From the NCBI RefSeq assembly GCF_003590145.2, contig NZ_CP060436.1, positions 1 to 64,000 on the forward strand: a DNA stretch of 64,000 nucleotides, in the 5' to 3' direction. Both the position numbers and the translations under genes were made by a program. The notes under the pieces were generated by a model, which did no database searches, was not told where the DNA came from, and was given only the letters and a program-made list of their open reading frames with translations. This document shows positions 37,756 through 45,980 of the stretch, in pieces (position 1 is the first letter of the stretch; every line of letters starts with the position of its first letter). The stretch comes from Pseudooceanicola algae. GTDB lineage: Bacteria > Pseudomonadota > Alphaproteobacteria > Rhodobacterales > Rhodobacteraceae.

Positions 37756-39414
37756 ATGCTGCCAAGTCCCCTCTGCCCCCGCGTCGGTCACCGGCGCCCG
37801 GGCGGGAACGTCTCGCCCAACGACTGCAAACCGACTTCTCCGACACGACGTCGCCTTCTCGCTCAAATGGCAGGCTCTGCCGCTGTCCTGCCGCTTGCCC
37901 TTGCCTCTGCCGGCACGGCTCTTGCGCAGGATGACGCCGCTGGCGCGCCGCCCGCCGGCCAGCCTTTCAGTTTCGATGCGCTGACCGAGGACATGCGTCA
38001 GCGCGCGACCCAGACCTATACGCCCCCCCAACAGTTGGGCGGCCCGCTGGCGACCCTGGATTACGATGACTACCAGCGCATCCAGTTCGATCCCGAAGCG
38101 GCCCGCTGGAATGACGAGGCCTCGTTCTTCCGGCTTAACGCGTTTGCGCCCGGCTGGCTGTTCAAGGAGCCGGTTTCGGTCTTTGAGATCGTCGATGGCA
38201 CCGCAACGCCAATGCAATTCTCGGCGCAGGATTTCCTGTTCCACCCGCCTCTGGATGAAAAGATCCCGTCCGACCTGTCGCTGGCGGGGGTCGCGGGCAT
38301 TCGCCTCAACGCGCCGCTGAACCGCGCCGACACCCTGGACGAGGTCGTCGCCTTCCTGGGTGCTTCCTATTTCCGCGCGCTCGGTCGGGACAACCGGTAT
38401 GGTCTGTCCGCCCGGGGGCTGGCTGTGAACACCGGCCTTGCGGCGGGCGAGGAATTCCCCCGCTTCTCGGCCTTCTACCTGGAACGGCCCGAGCCGGGCG
38501 CGACCCGCATCGTGCTATACGCCACGCTGGACAGCACATCGGTGACCGGCGCCTTCCGGTTCGTGATCAGCCCCGGCACCGAAACCCTGATGGATGTCAC
38601 CGCGCGGCTGTTCCTGCGCAAGGATGTCGAACAGTTGGGGATTGCGCCGCTGACCTCGATGTTCCTCTTCGGGGGGGTCGACAAGGGCGACTTCGATGAT
38701 TTCCGCCCGGCCGTGCATGACAGCGAGGCCCTGGTGCTGGTGACCGGCGAGGACACGCTCTACCGCCCGCTGAAGAACCCCGAACGCCTGTCGAGCTCCT
38801 ACCTCTGGGCCTATAATCCCAAGGGCTTCGGGCTGGTGCAGCGCAACCGCACCTTCGAGGAATATCTCGATGCGCAGGCGCGCTACGATCTGCGCCCCTC
38901 GCTGATGATCCAGCCGCTGGGGGATTGGGGCGAAGGCTCTGTCCGTCTGGTGGAGATCCCCTCGGATCTGGAAGGCAACGACAATATCGTCGCCTTCTGG
39001 GTGCCCAAGACGAGCTTTTCGGCTGGCTCCAGCTTCGAGATGTCCTACCGGATGCGGTGGGGCATGGAGCCGGGCTACGGCCAGCAGGAACTCGCCAAGG
39101 TGCTGCGCAGCCGCGCGGGCCATGGTGGCGTGGCCGGTGTCGCACCGGCGAAGGACCGCCGAAAGTTCGTAATCGACTTCGCCGGCGGAATTCTGTCGGA
39201 ACTTCCGGGCGACGCCGAGGTTACTCCTTCAGTCATTATCGATAAGGGGGACATCCGCGAGATTGTCCTTTCCAAGATCGAAGGAACCGGTGCCTGGCGC
39301 CTGGTGGTCGAAATCGCGGCCTCGGATGCTGAACTGGTTGAAATCAAGGCCAACCTGTCGGGTTTCGGGCGTCAGCTCTCGGAAACCTGGCTCTACCAAT
39401 GGGTGATCAAATGA
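37756..39414 (+). CDS. opgG: Periplasmic glucan biosynthesis protein OpgG/OpgD (MdoG family)
   Basis: Encodes 552 residues from the ATG at 37756, with GAGGA 6 bases upstream. A 30-residue N-terminal extension precedes a twin-arginine signal (SPTRRRLLAQMAGSAAVLPL, cleaved near ALAQ), so export is probably folded through the Tat system, as for OpgD. The mature part is the MdoG domain from start to end (FSFDALTEDMRQRA, FRLNAFAPGWLFKEPVSVFE, ending SETWLYQWVIK). OpgG-type proteins shape and branch beta-glucan chains made by OpgH in the periplasm, which helps cells at low osmolarity. The stop overlaps a small ORF, and opgH follows at 39666, so the three form an operon. Confidence 0.94.
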   Translation: MLPSPLCPRVGHRRPGGNVSPNDCKPTSPTRRRLLAQMAGSAAVLPLALASAGTALAQDDAAGAPPAGQPFSFDALTEDMRQRATQTYTPPQQLGGPLATLDYDDYQRIQFDPEAARWNDEASFFRLNAFAPGWLFKEPVSVFEIVDGTATPMQFSAQDFLFHPPLDEKIPSDLSLAGVAGIRLNAPLNRADTLDEVVAFLGASYFRALGRDNRYGLSARGLAVNTGLAAGEEFPRFSAFYLERPEPGATRIVLYATLDSTSVTGAFRFVISPGTETLMDVTARLFLRKDVEQLGIAPLTSMFLFGGVDKGDFDDFRPAVHDSEALVLVTGEDTLYRPLKNPERLSSSYLWAYNPKGFGLVQRNRTFEEYLDAQARYDLRPSLMIQPLGDWGEGSVRLVEIPSDLEGNDNIVAFWVPKTSFSAGSSFEMSYRMRWGMEPGYGQQELAKVLRSRAGHGGVAGVAPAKDRRKFVIDFAGGILSELPGDAEVTPSVIIDKGDIREIVLSKIEGTGAWRLVVEIAASDAELVEIKANLSGFGRQLSETWLYQWVIK

Positions 39415-39581
39415 AAGCCGAATTGAACCTGGATACTGCCGCTCGTAACGCCGCCGCCGTCGAGGCCGTGCATTGGGAACCGCCGATGGCGCCCCTGGAC
39501 ATGCCACGCCAGACGCTGGAACGCGAAGCGCAGGCCGGCGGCTTTGTCGCTCGTCTGTTCGGGGCGCTGCGCCTGGCCTGA
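39411..39581 (+). CDS. Small protein between opgG and opgH
   Basis: Encodes 56 residues. The ATG at 39411 overlaps the opgG stop (ATGA), which strongly suggests translational coupling. The sequence (MKAELNLDTAARNAAAVEAV, then a stretch EPPMAPLDMPRQTLEREAQA, ending GGFVARLFGALRLA) is soluble with an amphipathic C-terminal end. It resembles in general character the cytoplasmic N-terminal region of long OpgH proteins, which is missing from the OpgH here. I cannot confirm homology. It may be a detached regulatory segment of OpgH. Confidence 0.7.
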   Translation: MKAELNLDTAARNAAAVEAVHWEPPMAPLDMPRQTLEREAQAGGFVARLFGALRLA

Positions 39582-39665
39582 TCCGGCCACAGCATTGCGG
39601 TCCGGTCTGTCGGGTCGGGGTGCGGGACGCCGCCCGTTGACGGGACAGCAAAAGGGGAACGACGG

Positions 39666-41450
39666 ATGAAAGATCAGAGCATGGCCGCCACACGCGGCTA
39701 CCGGGCGCTGGCGATCGGATTTTCAGCCCTGGCGGCCATCGCGGCCACGATGATGCTGACCGAAGCGGCTGTCGAGGATGGAACCGATGTCTGGGATATC
39801 GCCCGCGCGCTGCTGATCTTTCTGACCACCGCCTGGCTGGCCTGGGGGGCGTCCCTGTCGCTGATCGGGCTGGCCCCGCGTCTGCGCCGCCGCCCCACGC
39901 CGCAGATCGCCATGCCGCAGCCCGGCACGGTGGTTCTGGTTCCAATCTGCAACGAAGACCCCGTGGCCACCTTCGCCCGCATCGCGGCGATGGACCATTC
40001 GATCCAGTCGTCCGGCGTCGTCGCGGACATCGCCGTCCTGTCCGACACGCGCGATGAAACCGCTGCCGAGGCCGAGCGCAACGCCTTTGTCCGCCTGCTT
40101 CAGGAAACGGCCGGCGAGGGCCGCATCTTCTATCGCCGTCGTCAGGACAACCGGGGCCGCAAGGCCGGCAACATCGAGGATTTCGTGCGCAATTCCGGCG
40201 CCGCCTATGAATTCGCGGTGATCCTGGATGCCGACAGCCTGATGGAAGGCGGCGCCATTCGTCGCATGATCGCCGAAATGCAGGCCGATCCTGCGCTTGG
40301 CCTTTTGCAGACCCTGCCCAAGATCACCGGCGCGGAATCGGTCTTTGGCCGGGCCATGCAATTCGCGGCCAGCTTCTTTTCCCCGATCTTCGCCCGTGGG
40401 CTGGCCCGGATGCAGGGCACCACGGGGCCCTTCTGGGGTCACAATGCGATCATCCGCACCGGTGCCTTCGCCGAAAGCTGCGCGTTGCCGCCCCTGGCGG
40501 GCAAGCCCCCCTTCGGCGGACATATCCTGAGCCATGATTACGTCGAAGCCGCTCTTCTGGCGCGCGCCGGCTGGAGCGTTCGTGTCGATGAGACCATCGA
40601 GGGCTCCTACGAAGAAGGCCCCGAGAACATCCTGTCCTTTGCCAAGCGCGACCGGCGCTGGTGTCAGGGCAACCTGCAGCATATCCGCCTGCTGACCGCC
40701 CCGGGCCTGCGCTTCTGGAGCCGCTTCGTCTTTGTTCAGGGTATTTTTGCCTATGTCGTGTCGCTGATCTGGGGCCTGTTCCTGATCGCTTCCGTGGCCG
40801 GCGCCGTCTTTGCCCCGGAACCCGATTACTTCCCCGAACCCTACCAGTTGTTCCCGGTCTTCCCTTCGGACCGGACCCAGCAGATCATCGCGCTCGGCAT
40901 CGGGATCGTCGGGCTGCTGGTGCTGCCGAAACTGTCGATCGTGATCGAGGCCACCGCCAGCGGCAGGGCGCGCGGCTTCGGTGGGGGCCTGCGGGCAGGG
41001 GCCTCGATGCTGGTCGAATTGCTGATGTCCTCGATGCTGGCGCCGGTGATGCTGATGTATCAATCCCGCGCCGTGCTGCAGGTCCTGATGGGCCGGGACG
41101 GCGGCTGGCCGGCCAACCAACGCGGCGAAGGCCGGCTGACCCTGGGCCAGGGGATCGCCGCCGGTCTCTGGATCACCATCTTCGGGGCTGCCGTGCTTTA
41201 CGCGACCTGGTGGGTGGCCCCAAGCCTTCTGATCTGGCTGCTGCCGGTCGGTGTCCCGATGCTTTGTGCACCGTTGCTGATCACCTGGACCTCGCGCAGC
41301 GGCTTTTCCGGCCTTTTCATCACGCCCGAAGAATCCGCAACCAGCCCGGTGATCGAACGCTACCGCAAGATCCACGCTCGCTGGGTCAGCGACAGCGCCC
41401 CGGTGGACCCGGAGACGGATGAGCCGCCCGCGCTCGGCGCGCTGGCCTGA
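39666..41450 (+). CDS. opgH: Glucans biosynthesis glucosyltransferase OpgH (MdoH)
   Basis: Encodes 594 residues, with AAAGGGG before the ATG. Membrane helices lie near the N-terminus (about residues 14-34 and 43-70) and four to six more in the C-terminal half. The family 2 glycosyltransferase core has VVLVPICNEDPVATFARIAA, VILDADSLMEGGAIRRM (DXD), a TTGPFWGHNAIIRTGAFAES region, and the QXXRW-type KRDRRWCQGNLQHIRLL. It polymerises glucose from UDP-glucose into beta-glucan across the inner membrane. E. coli OpgH is about 850 residues with a long cytoplasmic N-terminus; this shorter form is typical of Rhodobacterales. Confidence 0.94.
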   Translation: MKDQSMAATRGYRALAIGFSALAAIAATMMLTEAAVEDGTDVWDIARALLIFLTTAWLAWGASLSLIGLAPRLRRRPTPQIAMPQPGTVVLVPICNEDPVATFARIAAMDHSIQSSGVVADIAVLSDTRDETAAEAERNAFVRLLQETAGEGRIFYRRRQDNRGRKAGNIEDFVRNSGAAYEFAVILDADSLMEGGAIRRMIAEMQADPALGLLQTLPKITGAESVFGRAMQFAASFFSPIFARGLARMQGTTGPFWGHNAIIRTGAFAESCALPPLAGKPPFGGHILSHDYVEAALLARAGWSVRVDETIEGSYEEGPENILSFAKRDRRWCQGNLQHIRLLTAPGLRFWSRFVFVQGIFAYVVSLIWGLFLIASVAGAVFAPEPDYFPEPYQLFPVFPSDRTQQIIALGIGIVGLLVLPKLSIVIEATASGRARGFGGGLRAGASMLVELLMSSMLAPVMLMYQSRAVLQVLMGRDGGWPANQRGEGRLTLGQGIAAGLWITIFGAAVLYATWWVAPSLLIWLLPVGVPMLCAPLLITWTSRSGFSGLFITPEESATSPVIERYRKIHARWVSDSAPVDPETDEPPALGALA

Positions 41451-41715
41451 CCGTTATTCTCTTACCCCCGAGCGTCCCCTGGCGGTTGTGACCTGTCCCC
41501 GTTGCATCCGTTTGCCCGTGGGGTGAACCCGGCTTCGACCTGACCGCATGTCGGCCCGCGTGACGGCTCGCATGTCAGGTCGGGCCGAAGCCGGTCGTTT
41601 CCCGGTCCGGCCCCTGCGCGCCGGCCATGATACCCAAATTGCCCAATTCTTCACCATTCCGGCGTCGGTCCACAGGCCGGGGCGGGTTAGGGCTTGCCCG
41701 AAAGGGGGCAGCGAT

Positions 41716-41851
41716 GCTGGTCTGAAGGGGCAGGGTGCTTAGGGTTCCGTTCGCGCAAGCGAAGCCTGGTCCGAGAAGCGCCGCCTTTCCGGCAAAATCC
41801 GGTCAGGTACACGGCGGGGCAAAATCCCGGGAGGTTACTGCGCAGGCCAGC
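41716..41851 (+). promoter_or_regulatory. Guanidine-I riboswitch (ykkC/yxkD motif)
   Basis: P1 is formed by GCTGGTCTG (41716-41724) and CAGGCCAGC (41843-41851), nine pairs with one G-U. The conserved ykkC blocks are in order: TTAGGGTTCCG (41739-41749), a TTCGC-GCAA-GCGAA hairpin (41750-41763), CTGGTCCGAGA (41766-41776), ACACGGCGGGGCAAAATCCC (41810-41829) and GGGAG. These match guanidine-I consensus elements. The leader precedes an ABC transporter and a GdmH-like enzyme, which fits guanidine and argues against the ppGpp or PRPP variants. The 78 bases to the start codon at 41930 include CTCTTTTCG; the expression platform was not resolved. The earlier part of the gap, 41451-41715, shows no gene. 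Confidence 0.9.
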
Positions 41852-41929
41852 CCCGCGCCCTAACTCTTTTCGTTCCGCCAACGGGGAAGCCAGAACAATA
41901 ACAGGCGGAACCAACGGGGAAATTGTAAC

Positions 41930-43006
41930 ATGCCGACACGCAAGACCCTTGCCGCCACCGCCCTTGGTGCCGTGCTGACGGCGGGCCTGCTGGCCCCTGC
42001 CGTGCAAGCGCAGGAAAAGACGGACTTCAAGATTGCCTGGACGATCTATGCCGGCTGGATGCCCTGGGGCTATATCCAGGATTCCGGCATCATGGACAAG
42101 TGGGCCGCGAAATACGACCTCGATATCGAGGTCGTGCAGCTGAACGATTATATCGAATCGATCAACCAGTATACCGCCGGGGCCTTCGACGGGGTCACCG
42201 CCACCACCATGGACGCGCTGTCGATCCCGGCAGGCGGCGGCGTGGACAGCACGGCGCTGATCATCGGCGATTATTCGGACGGCAATGACGCGATCATCGC
42301 CAAGTCCGACATCGGCCTGGGCGATCTGGCGGGGATGCCGGTGAACCTGGTGGAACTGTCGGTCTCGCACTACCTGCTGGCCCGCGCACTGGAAAGCGCG
42401 GAACTGTCCGAACGTGATCTGGGCGGGGTCATCAATACCTCGGACGCGGATATGATCGCCGCCTACCAGACCCAGGATGTCGAGGTCGTGGTGACCTGGA
42501 ACCCCCTGGTCGAGGCGATCATGGAGGGGGGCGATGCCCACAAGATCTATGATTCCAGCGATATCCCGGGCGAGATCATCGACGCGCTATTCGTCAGCAC
42601 CGAGGTGCTGGAGGCCAACCCCGACTTCGGCAAGGCGCTGACCGGGGCCTGGTATGAAACCATGGCGCTGATGGATTCCGGCACGCCTGAGGGCGACGAA
42701 GCCCTGTCGGCCATGGCCGAGGCCGCCGGCACCGATCTGGCAGGCTACAAGCGCCAGCTTGCGGCGACGGCGATGTTCTATACCCCCGGCGCGGCCAAGG
42801 ATTTCACCGAAGGCGCGGCGCTGCCCGACACCATGGTCTCGGTCGCGGAATTCCTGTTCGACAAGGGTATCCTTGGCGAAGGCGCGCCCGGTGCCGATTT
42901 CGTCGGTGTGGCCTATCCCGATGGCTCGACCACGGGGGATGCGGGCAATGTCAACATGCGCTTCGACACGACCTATGTGACCATGGCGGCCGAAGGCGCG
43001 CTTTGA
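41930..43006 (+). CDS. ABC transporter substrate-binding protein (guanidine-associated, NitT/TauT-like)
   Basis: Encodes 358 residues with a signal peptide (MPTRKTLAATALGAVLTAGL, cleaved near VQAQE). The mature protein has the NitT/TauT-like fold (FKIAWTIYAGWMPWGYIQDS, DYIESINQYTAGAFDGVTAT, VVVTWNPLVEAIMEGGDAHK). Transporters of this type lie directly under guanidine-I riboswitches in many bacteria, commonly with urea carboxylase; here they precede a guanidine hydrolase. Guanidine or a guanidino compound is the likely cargo. It is the first gene after the riboswitch, 78 bases downstream, and begins a compact operon. Confidence 0.92.
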   Translation: MPTRKTLAATALGAVLTAGLLAPAVQAQEKTDFKIAWTIYAGWMPWGYIQDSGIMDKWAAKYDLDIEVVQLNDYIESINQYTAGAFDGVTATTMDALSIPAGGGVDSTALIIGDYSDGNDAIIAKSDIGLGDLAGMPVNLVELSVSHYLLARALESAELSERDLGGVINTSDADMIAAYQTQDVEVVVTWNPLVEAIMEGGDAHKIYDSSDIPGEIIDALFVSTEVLEANPDFGKALTGAWYETMALMDSGTPEGDEALSAMAEAAGTDLAGYKRQLAATAMFYTPGAAKDFTEGAALPDTMVSVAEFLFDKGILGEGAPGADFVGVAYPDGSTTGDAGNVNMRFDTTYVTMAAEGAL

Positions 43007-43070
43007 TCCACGGGCCGGGCGGCACGGCGTTGCCCGGACCTTTCCCCGCCCCTGAACGGGATAGACGCCC

Positions 43071-43883
43071 ATGCGCCTGATCAACCAAAGCCCCGCGCGG
43101 CCCGCCGCCATCGTGCTGATGATCCTGCCCTTCGCGGCGCTGGCCATCGCCTATGCGGTCGGCTCGGAAATCCGGCTGGCAGCCAATCCGCAGGACAAGC
43201 TGCTGCCCGCACCGTCCCAGATCTGGGATACGGCGGTGCGTCTGTTCACCGAAGGCGACCGGCGCACGGGGCGCATCCTGTTGTGGTACGACACCGGGGC
43301 GTCGCTGGGGCGGCTGGCCATCGGGGTGGCGATTTCGGCCCTGTCGGCGCTGGTCTTCGGCATGGCCATCGGCATGTTGCCTTATGCGCGCCGCACGTTG
43401 GGTGGTTTCGTCGGCGTGATCTCGATGGTGCCGCCGCTGGCGATCCTGCCGATCCTGTTCATCATCTTCGGGCTGGGAGAGGTGTCCAAGGTGGCGCTGA
43501 TCGTGGTCGGGATCACCCCGGTGATGATCCGCGACCTGTCGGCCCGCACGCTTGAAATCCCGCGCGAGATGATCGTCAAGGCCGAGACGCTGGGGGCGTC
43601 TTCTGCGGTCATCGCGCTGCGTGTGGTGCTGCCGCAGATCCTGCCGCGGCTGATCTCGTCCATACGGCTGTCGCTTGGGCCGGCCTGGCTGTTCCTGATC
43701 GCCGCCGAAGCCATCGCAGCGCAGCTTGGCCTTGGCTACCGGATCTTTCTGGTCCGGCGCTACCTGGCGATGGACGTGATCCTGACCTACGTGATCTGGA
43801 TCACCTTGCTGGCCTTCGTGATGGATTACGCCCTGCGCCTGCTGGCGCGGAAGGCCTTCCCCTGGACGGAGGCCGCGCTGTGA
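43071..43883 (+). CDS. ABC transporter permease (guanidine-associated)
   Basis: Encodes 270 residues with about six membrane helices (first at about residues 12-28, LMILPFAALAIAYAVG) and the EAA-type loop AETLGASSAVIALRVVLPQI, which docks with the ATPase. It is 64 bases after the binding protein and overlaps the ATPase start by four bases. It forms the channel for the cargo delivered by the 41930 product. Confidence 0.92.
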   Translation: MRLINQSPARPAAIVLMILPFAALAIAYAVGSEIRLAANPQDKLLPAPSQIWDTAVRLFTEGDRRTGRILLWYDTGASLGRLAIGVAISALSALVFGMAIGMLPYARRTLGGFVGVISMVPPLAILPILFIIFGLGEVSKVALIVVGITPVMIRDLSARTLEIPREMIVKAETLGASSAVIALRVVLPQILPRLISSIRLSLGPAWLFLIAAEAIAAQLGLGYRIFLVRRYLAMDVILTYVIWITLLAFVMDYALRLLARKAFPWTEAAL

Positions 43884-44653
43884 GCTTCGTCGAGGTGCGC
43901 AACATCTTTCAAAGCTACGGCAAACGCCCGATCCTGGAGCGCGTCAACCTGGATGCGGAGGAAGGCGAGTTCGTCTCGATCGTCGGTGCCTCGGGCTGTG
44001 GCAAGTCCACCTTCCTGCGGCTGCTGCTGGCGCAGGAGGTCCCGACGCGCGGCCATATCCGCATCGACGGCAACGACCCCGCGGTCGAACCGGGGCGCGA
44101 ACGCGGTGTGGTGTTTCAGCGATATTCGGTCTTTCCGCATATGACCGTGCGGGAAAACATCGTGGCTGGCAAAAGCTTTCACCGCCCCCTTGGGCGCTTC
44201 TTTGGCGCCGAACGGCGCGCGGCGCAGGCCCGCGCCGACAAGACGCTGGACCGCATCGGACTGGCCCATGTGGCGGATGCCTATCCGGCGATGCTGTCGG
44301 GCGGCATGCAGCAGCGGCTGGCCATCGGTCAGGCGCTGGTGGCGCAACCGCGCATCCTGCTGCTGGACGAACCCTTCGGCGCGCTGGACCCCGGCACCCG
44401 GCTGGCCATGCATGCCTTCCTGACCGAATTGCGCAGCCAGACCGCCATGACAGTCTTCATGGTCACCCATGACCTCGAAGAAGGTTTCAAGCTGGGCGAC
44501 CGGGTGCTGGTTTTCGACAAGACCCGCTGGGACGTGGATTACCCGGACAATTACGGGGCCACGATCACCTACGATTTCGACGCCAGAAATGGCGGCATTC
44601 CCTTCCAAAATATCATGGAGGAACAAGATGTTCTGCTTTCCGCAACAGCGTAG
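43880..44653 (+). CDS. ABC transporter ATP-binding protein (guanidine-associated)
   Basis: Encodes 257 residues from a GTG at 43880 that overlaps the permease stop (GTGA). Walker A is GASGCGKST, signature LSGGMQQRLAIGQAL, Walker B ILLLDEPFGALD, H-loop FMVTHDLEE. After the nucleotide-binding domain there is a C-terminal extension (KTRWDVDYPDNYGATITYDF and about 20 more residues) not needed for ATP binding but common in this subgroup. The 3' end overlaps the start of the guanidine hydrolase gene by 26 bases, so expression of transport and catabolism is tied. Confidence 0.93.
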   Translation: MSFVEVRNIFQSYGKRPILERVNLDAEEGEFVSIVGASGCGKSTFLRLLLAQEVPTRGHIRIDGNDPAVEPGRERGVVFQRYSVFPHMTVRENIVAGKSFHRPLGRFFGAERRAAQARADKTLDRIGLAHVADAYPAMLSGGMQQRLAIGQALVAQPRILLLDEPFGALDPGTRLAMHAFLTELRSQTAMTVFMVTHDLEEGFKLGDRVLVFDKTRWDVDYPDNYGATITYDFDARNGGIPFQNIMEEQDVLLSATA

Positions 44654-45872
44654 CCGCTCGCACCACCCGGCCGACCGCCGGACCCCTGACCGGCGGGCGC
44701 ATCACCCCGACCTGACCAAGCTGCTTGGCTGGAAGGCGATGCAGAAGGAAGCCGAGCTTTCCGGCGCCGGCTGGGCCGAGGAACGCAAATGGGCGCTGCG
44801 CATGGGGCTGACCGGCGCGGACAGCATCGACGACAAGTCGATCCCGACCTTCGCGCGGGGCGAACTGCCACATTTCGCCGGTATCAACACGTTCCTCAAG
44901 GCGCCCTATGCCGAGGATGTCACCGAGGTGCAGCATTATGATGCGACCGTGCTGGGTATCCCCTTTGACGGGGGCACCACTTATCGCCCCGGCACCCGCT
45001 TCGGGCCTCAGGGCCTGCGCAAGATCTCGGCCCTTTACACGCCTTACAACTACGAACTGGGTGTCGATCTGCGTGAACAGATGACGCTGTGCGATGCGGG
45101 CGACGTGTTCACCATTCCGGCCAATATCGAAAAGAGCTTTGACCAGATTTCCCGGGCGGTCAGCCATGTGTTCTCCTCCGGGTCGCTGCCGATCATGATC
45201 GGCGGGGACCATTCCATCGGCTTTCCCTGCGTGCGCGGGATCGCGGAGTGCACCAGCAAGAAGATCGGGATCGTCCACTTCGACCGCCATGCGGATATCC
45301 AGGAAAAGGACCTGGACGAACGGATGCACACAACGCCCTGGTTCCATTCGACCAACCTGCCCAATGTCCCGGCGAAGAACCTGGTGCAGGTCGGCATTGG
45401 CGGCTGGCAGGTGCCGCGCGACGCGGTGAAGGTGGCGCGGGATCGCGAGACCAACATCATCACCATGTCCGACATGGAACGCATGGGCATCGACAAGACC
45501 GCCGAAATGGCGCTCGAAATGGCCTGGGACGGGGTCGACATGGTCTACATGTCCTTCGACATCGACAGCATCGACTGCGGCTTCGTGCCCGGCACAGGCT
45601 GGCCCGAACCCGGTGGCTTCCTGCCGCGCGAGGCGCTGGCGCTGGCCTCCAAGGTTGCGGCCGAAGGCATCTGCGGCATGGAGTTGGTCGAGGTTTCGCC
45701 GCCCTATGATACCTCGGACATCACGGCCCTGATGGGGACGCGGGTCATCGTCGATGTGCTCGGCTCGATGGTCTCGGCTGGCACGTTGGGCAACCACAAG
45801 CGCCATATCGACAAGCCGGTGACAATCCCGCATGGGGAATTCGAAGGCAACCGCTGGTCCAACAAGCGCTAA
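44628..45872 (+). CDS. gdmH: Guanidine hydrolase (GdmH-like, arginase/agmatinase superfamily)
   Basis: Encodes 414 residues from the ATG at 44628, with GGAGGA just upstream and inside the ATPase gene. The ureohydrolase metal ligands are all visible: H195 in GGDHS, D219, H221 and D223 in HFDRHADI, D311 and D313 in SFDIDSIDCGFVPGTG. The usual DAHxD is DRHAD here. The long N-terminal region (about 90 residues before YDATVLGIPFDGGTTYRPGT) is longer than in agmatinases and like the guanidine hydrolase group, whose characterised cyanobacterial member (Sll1077) is nickel-dependent and makes urea and ammonia. The guanidine-I riboswitch and transporter make this assignment strong. Residues 8-30 are rich in His and Arg. 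Confidence 0.87.
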   Translation: MFCFPQQRSRSHHPADRRTPDRRAHHPDLTKLLGWKAMQKEAELSGAGWAEERKWALRMGLTGADSIDDKSIPTFARGELPHFAGINTFLKAPYAEDVTEVQHYDATVLGIPFDGGTTYRPGTRFGPQGLRKISALYTPYNYELGVDLREQMTLCDAGDVFTIPANIEKSFDQISRAVSHVFSSGSLPIMIGGDHSIGFPCVRGIAECTSKKIGIVHFDRHADIQEKDLDERMHTTPWFHSTNLPNVPAKNLVQVGIGGWQVPRDAVKVARDRETNIITMSDMERMGIDKTAEMALEMAWDGVDMVYMSFDIDSIDCGFVPGTGWPEPGGFLPREALALASKVAAEGICGMELVEVSPPYDTSDITALMGTRVIVDVLGSMVSAGTLGNHKRHIDKPVTIPHGEFEGNRWSNKR

Positions 45873-45896
45873 GATGACGCCGGGGGGCCGAGCATC

Positions 45897-45938
45897 GCGC
45901 CCGGTCCCCCGCGCCCGGTCCCCCGCGCCCGGTCCCCC
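45897..45938 (+). repeat. Three perfect tandem copies of a 14-bp unit after gdmH
   Basis: GCGCCCGGTCCCCC repeats at 45897-45910, 45911-45924 and 45925-45938, between gdmH (stop 45872) and the His-rich gene (start 45981). The unit can pair with GGGGGGCC-type sequence at 45881-45890, so the region may form a hairpin that tunes read-through. A 14-bp unit does not preserve a reading frame, in keeping with noncoding sequence. Confidence 0.93.
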
Positions 45939-45980
45939 GCGCGCGGCGCGTTTCAAATACAATGACAGAGGAGGTCACCC

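Noticed and set aside
39411-39581. OpgI, the second periplasmic glucan protein of Rhodobacter
   Set aside because: OpgI is a full-length OpgG-like protein; this ORF is only 56 residues without that domain.
41716-41851. ppGpp or PRPP variants of the ykkC motif
   Set aside because: The downstream transporter and guanidine hydrolase genes, and the conserved blocks, fit the guanidine-I subtype; variants normally precede amino acid or purine synthesis genes. Final discrimination needs the covariance models.
45897-45938. Start of a CRISPR-like array
   Set aside because: The 14-bp units are directly adjacent with no spacers and no cas genes occur in the window.
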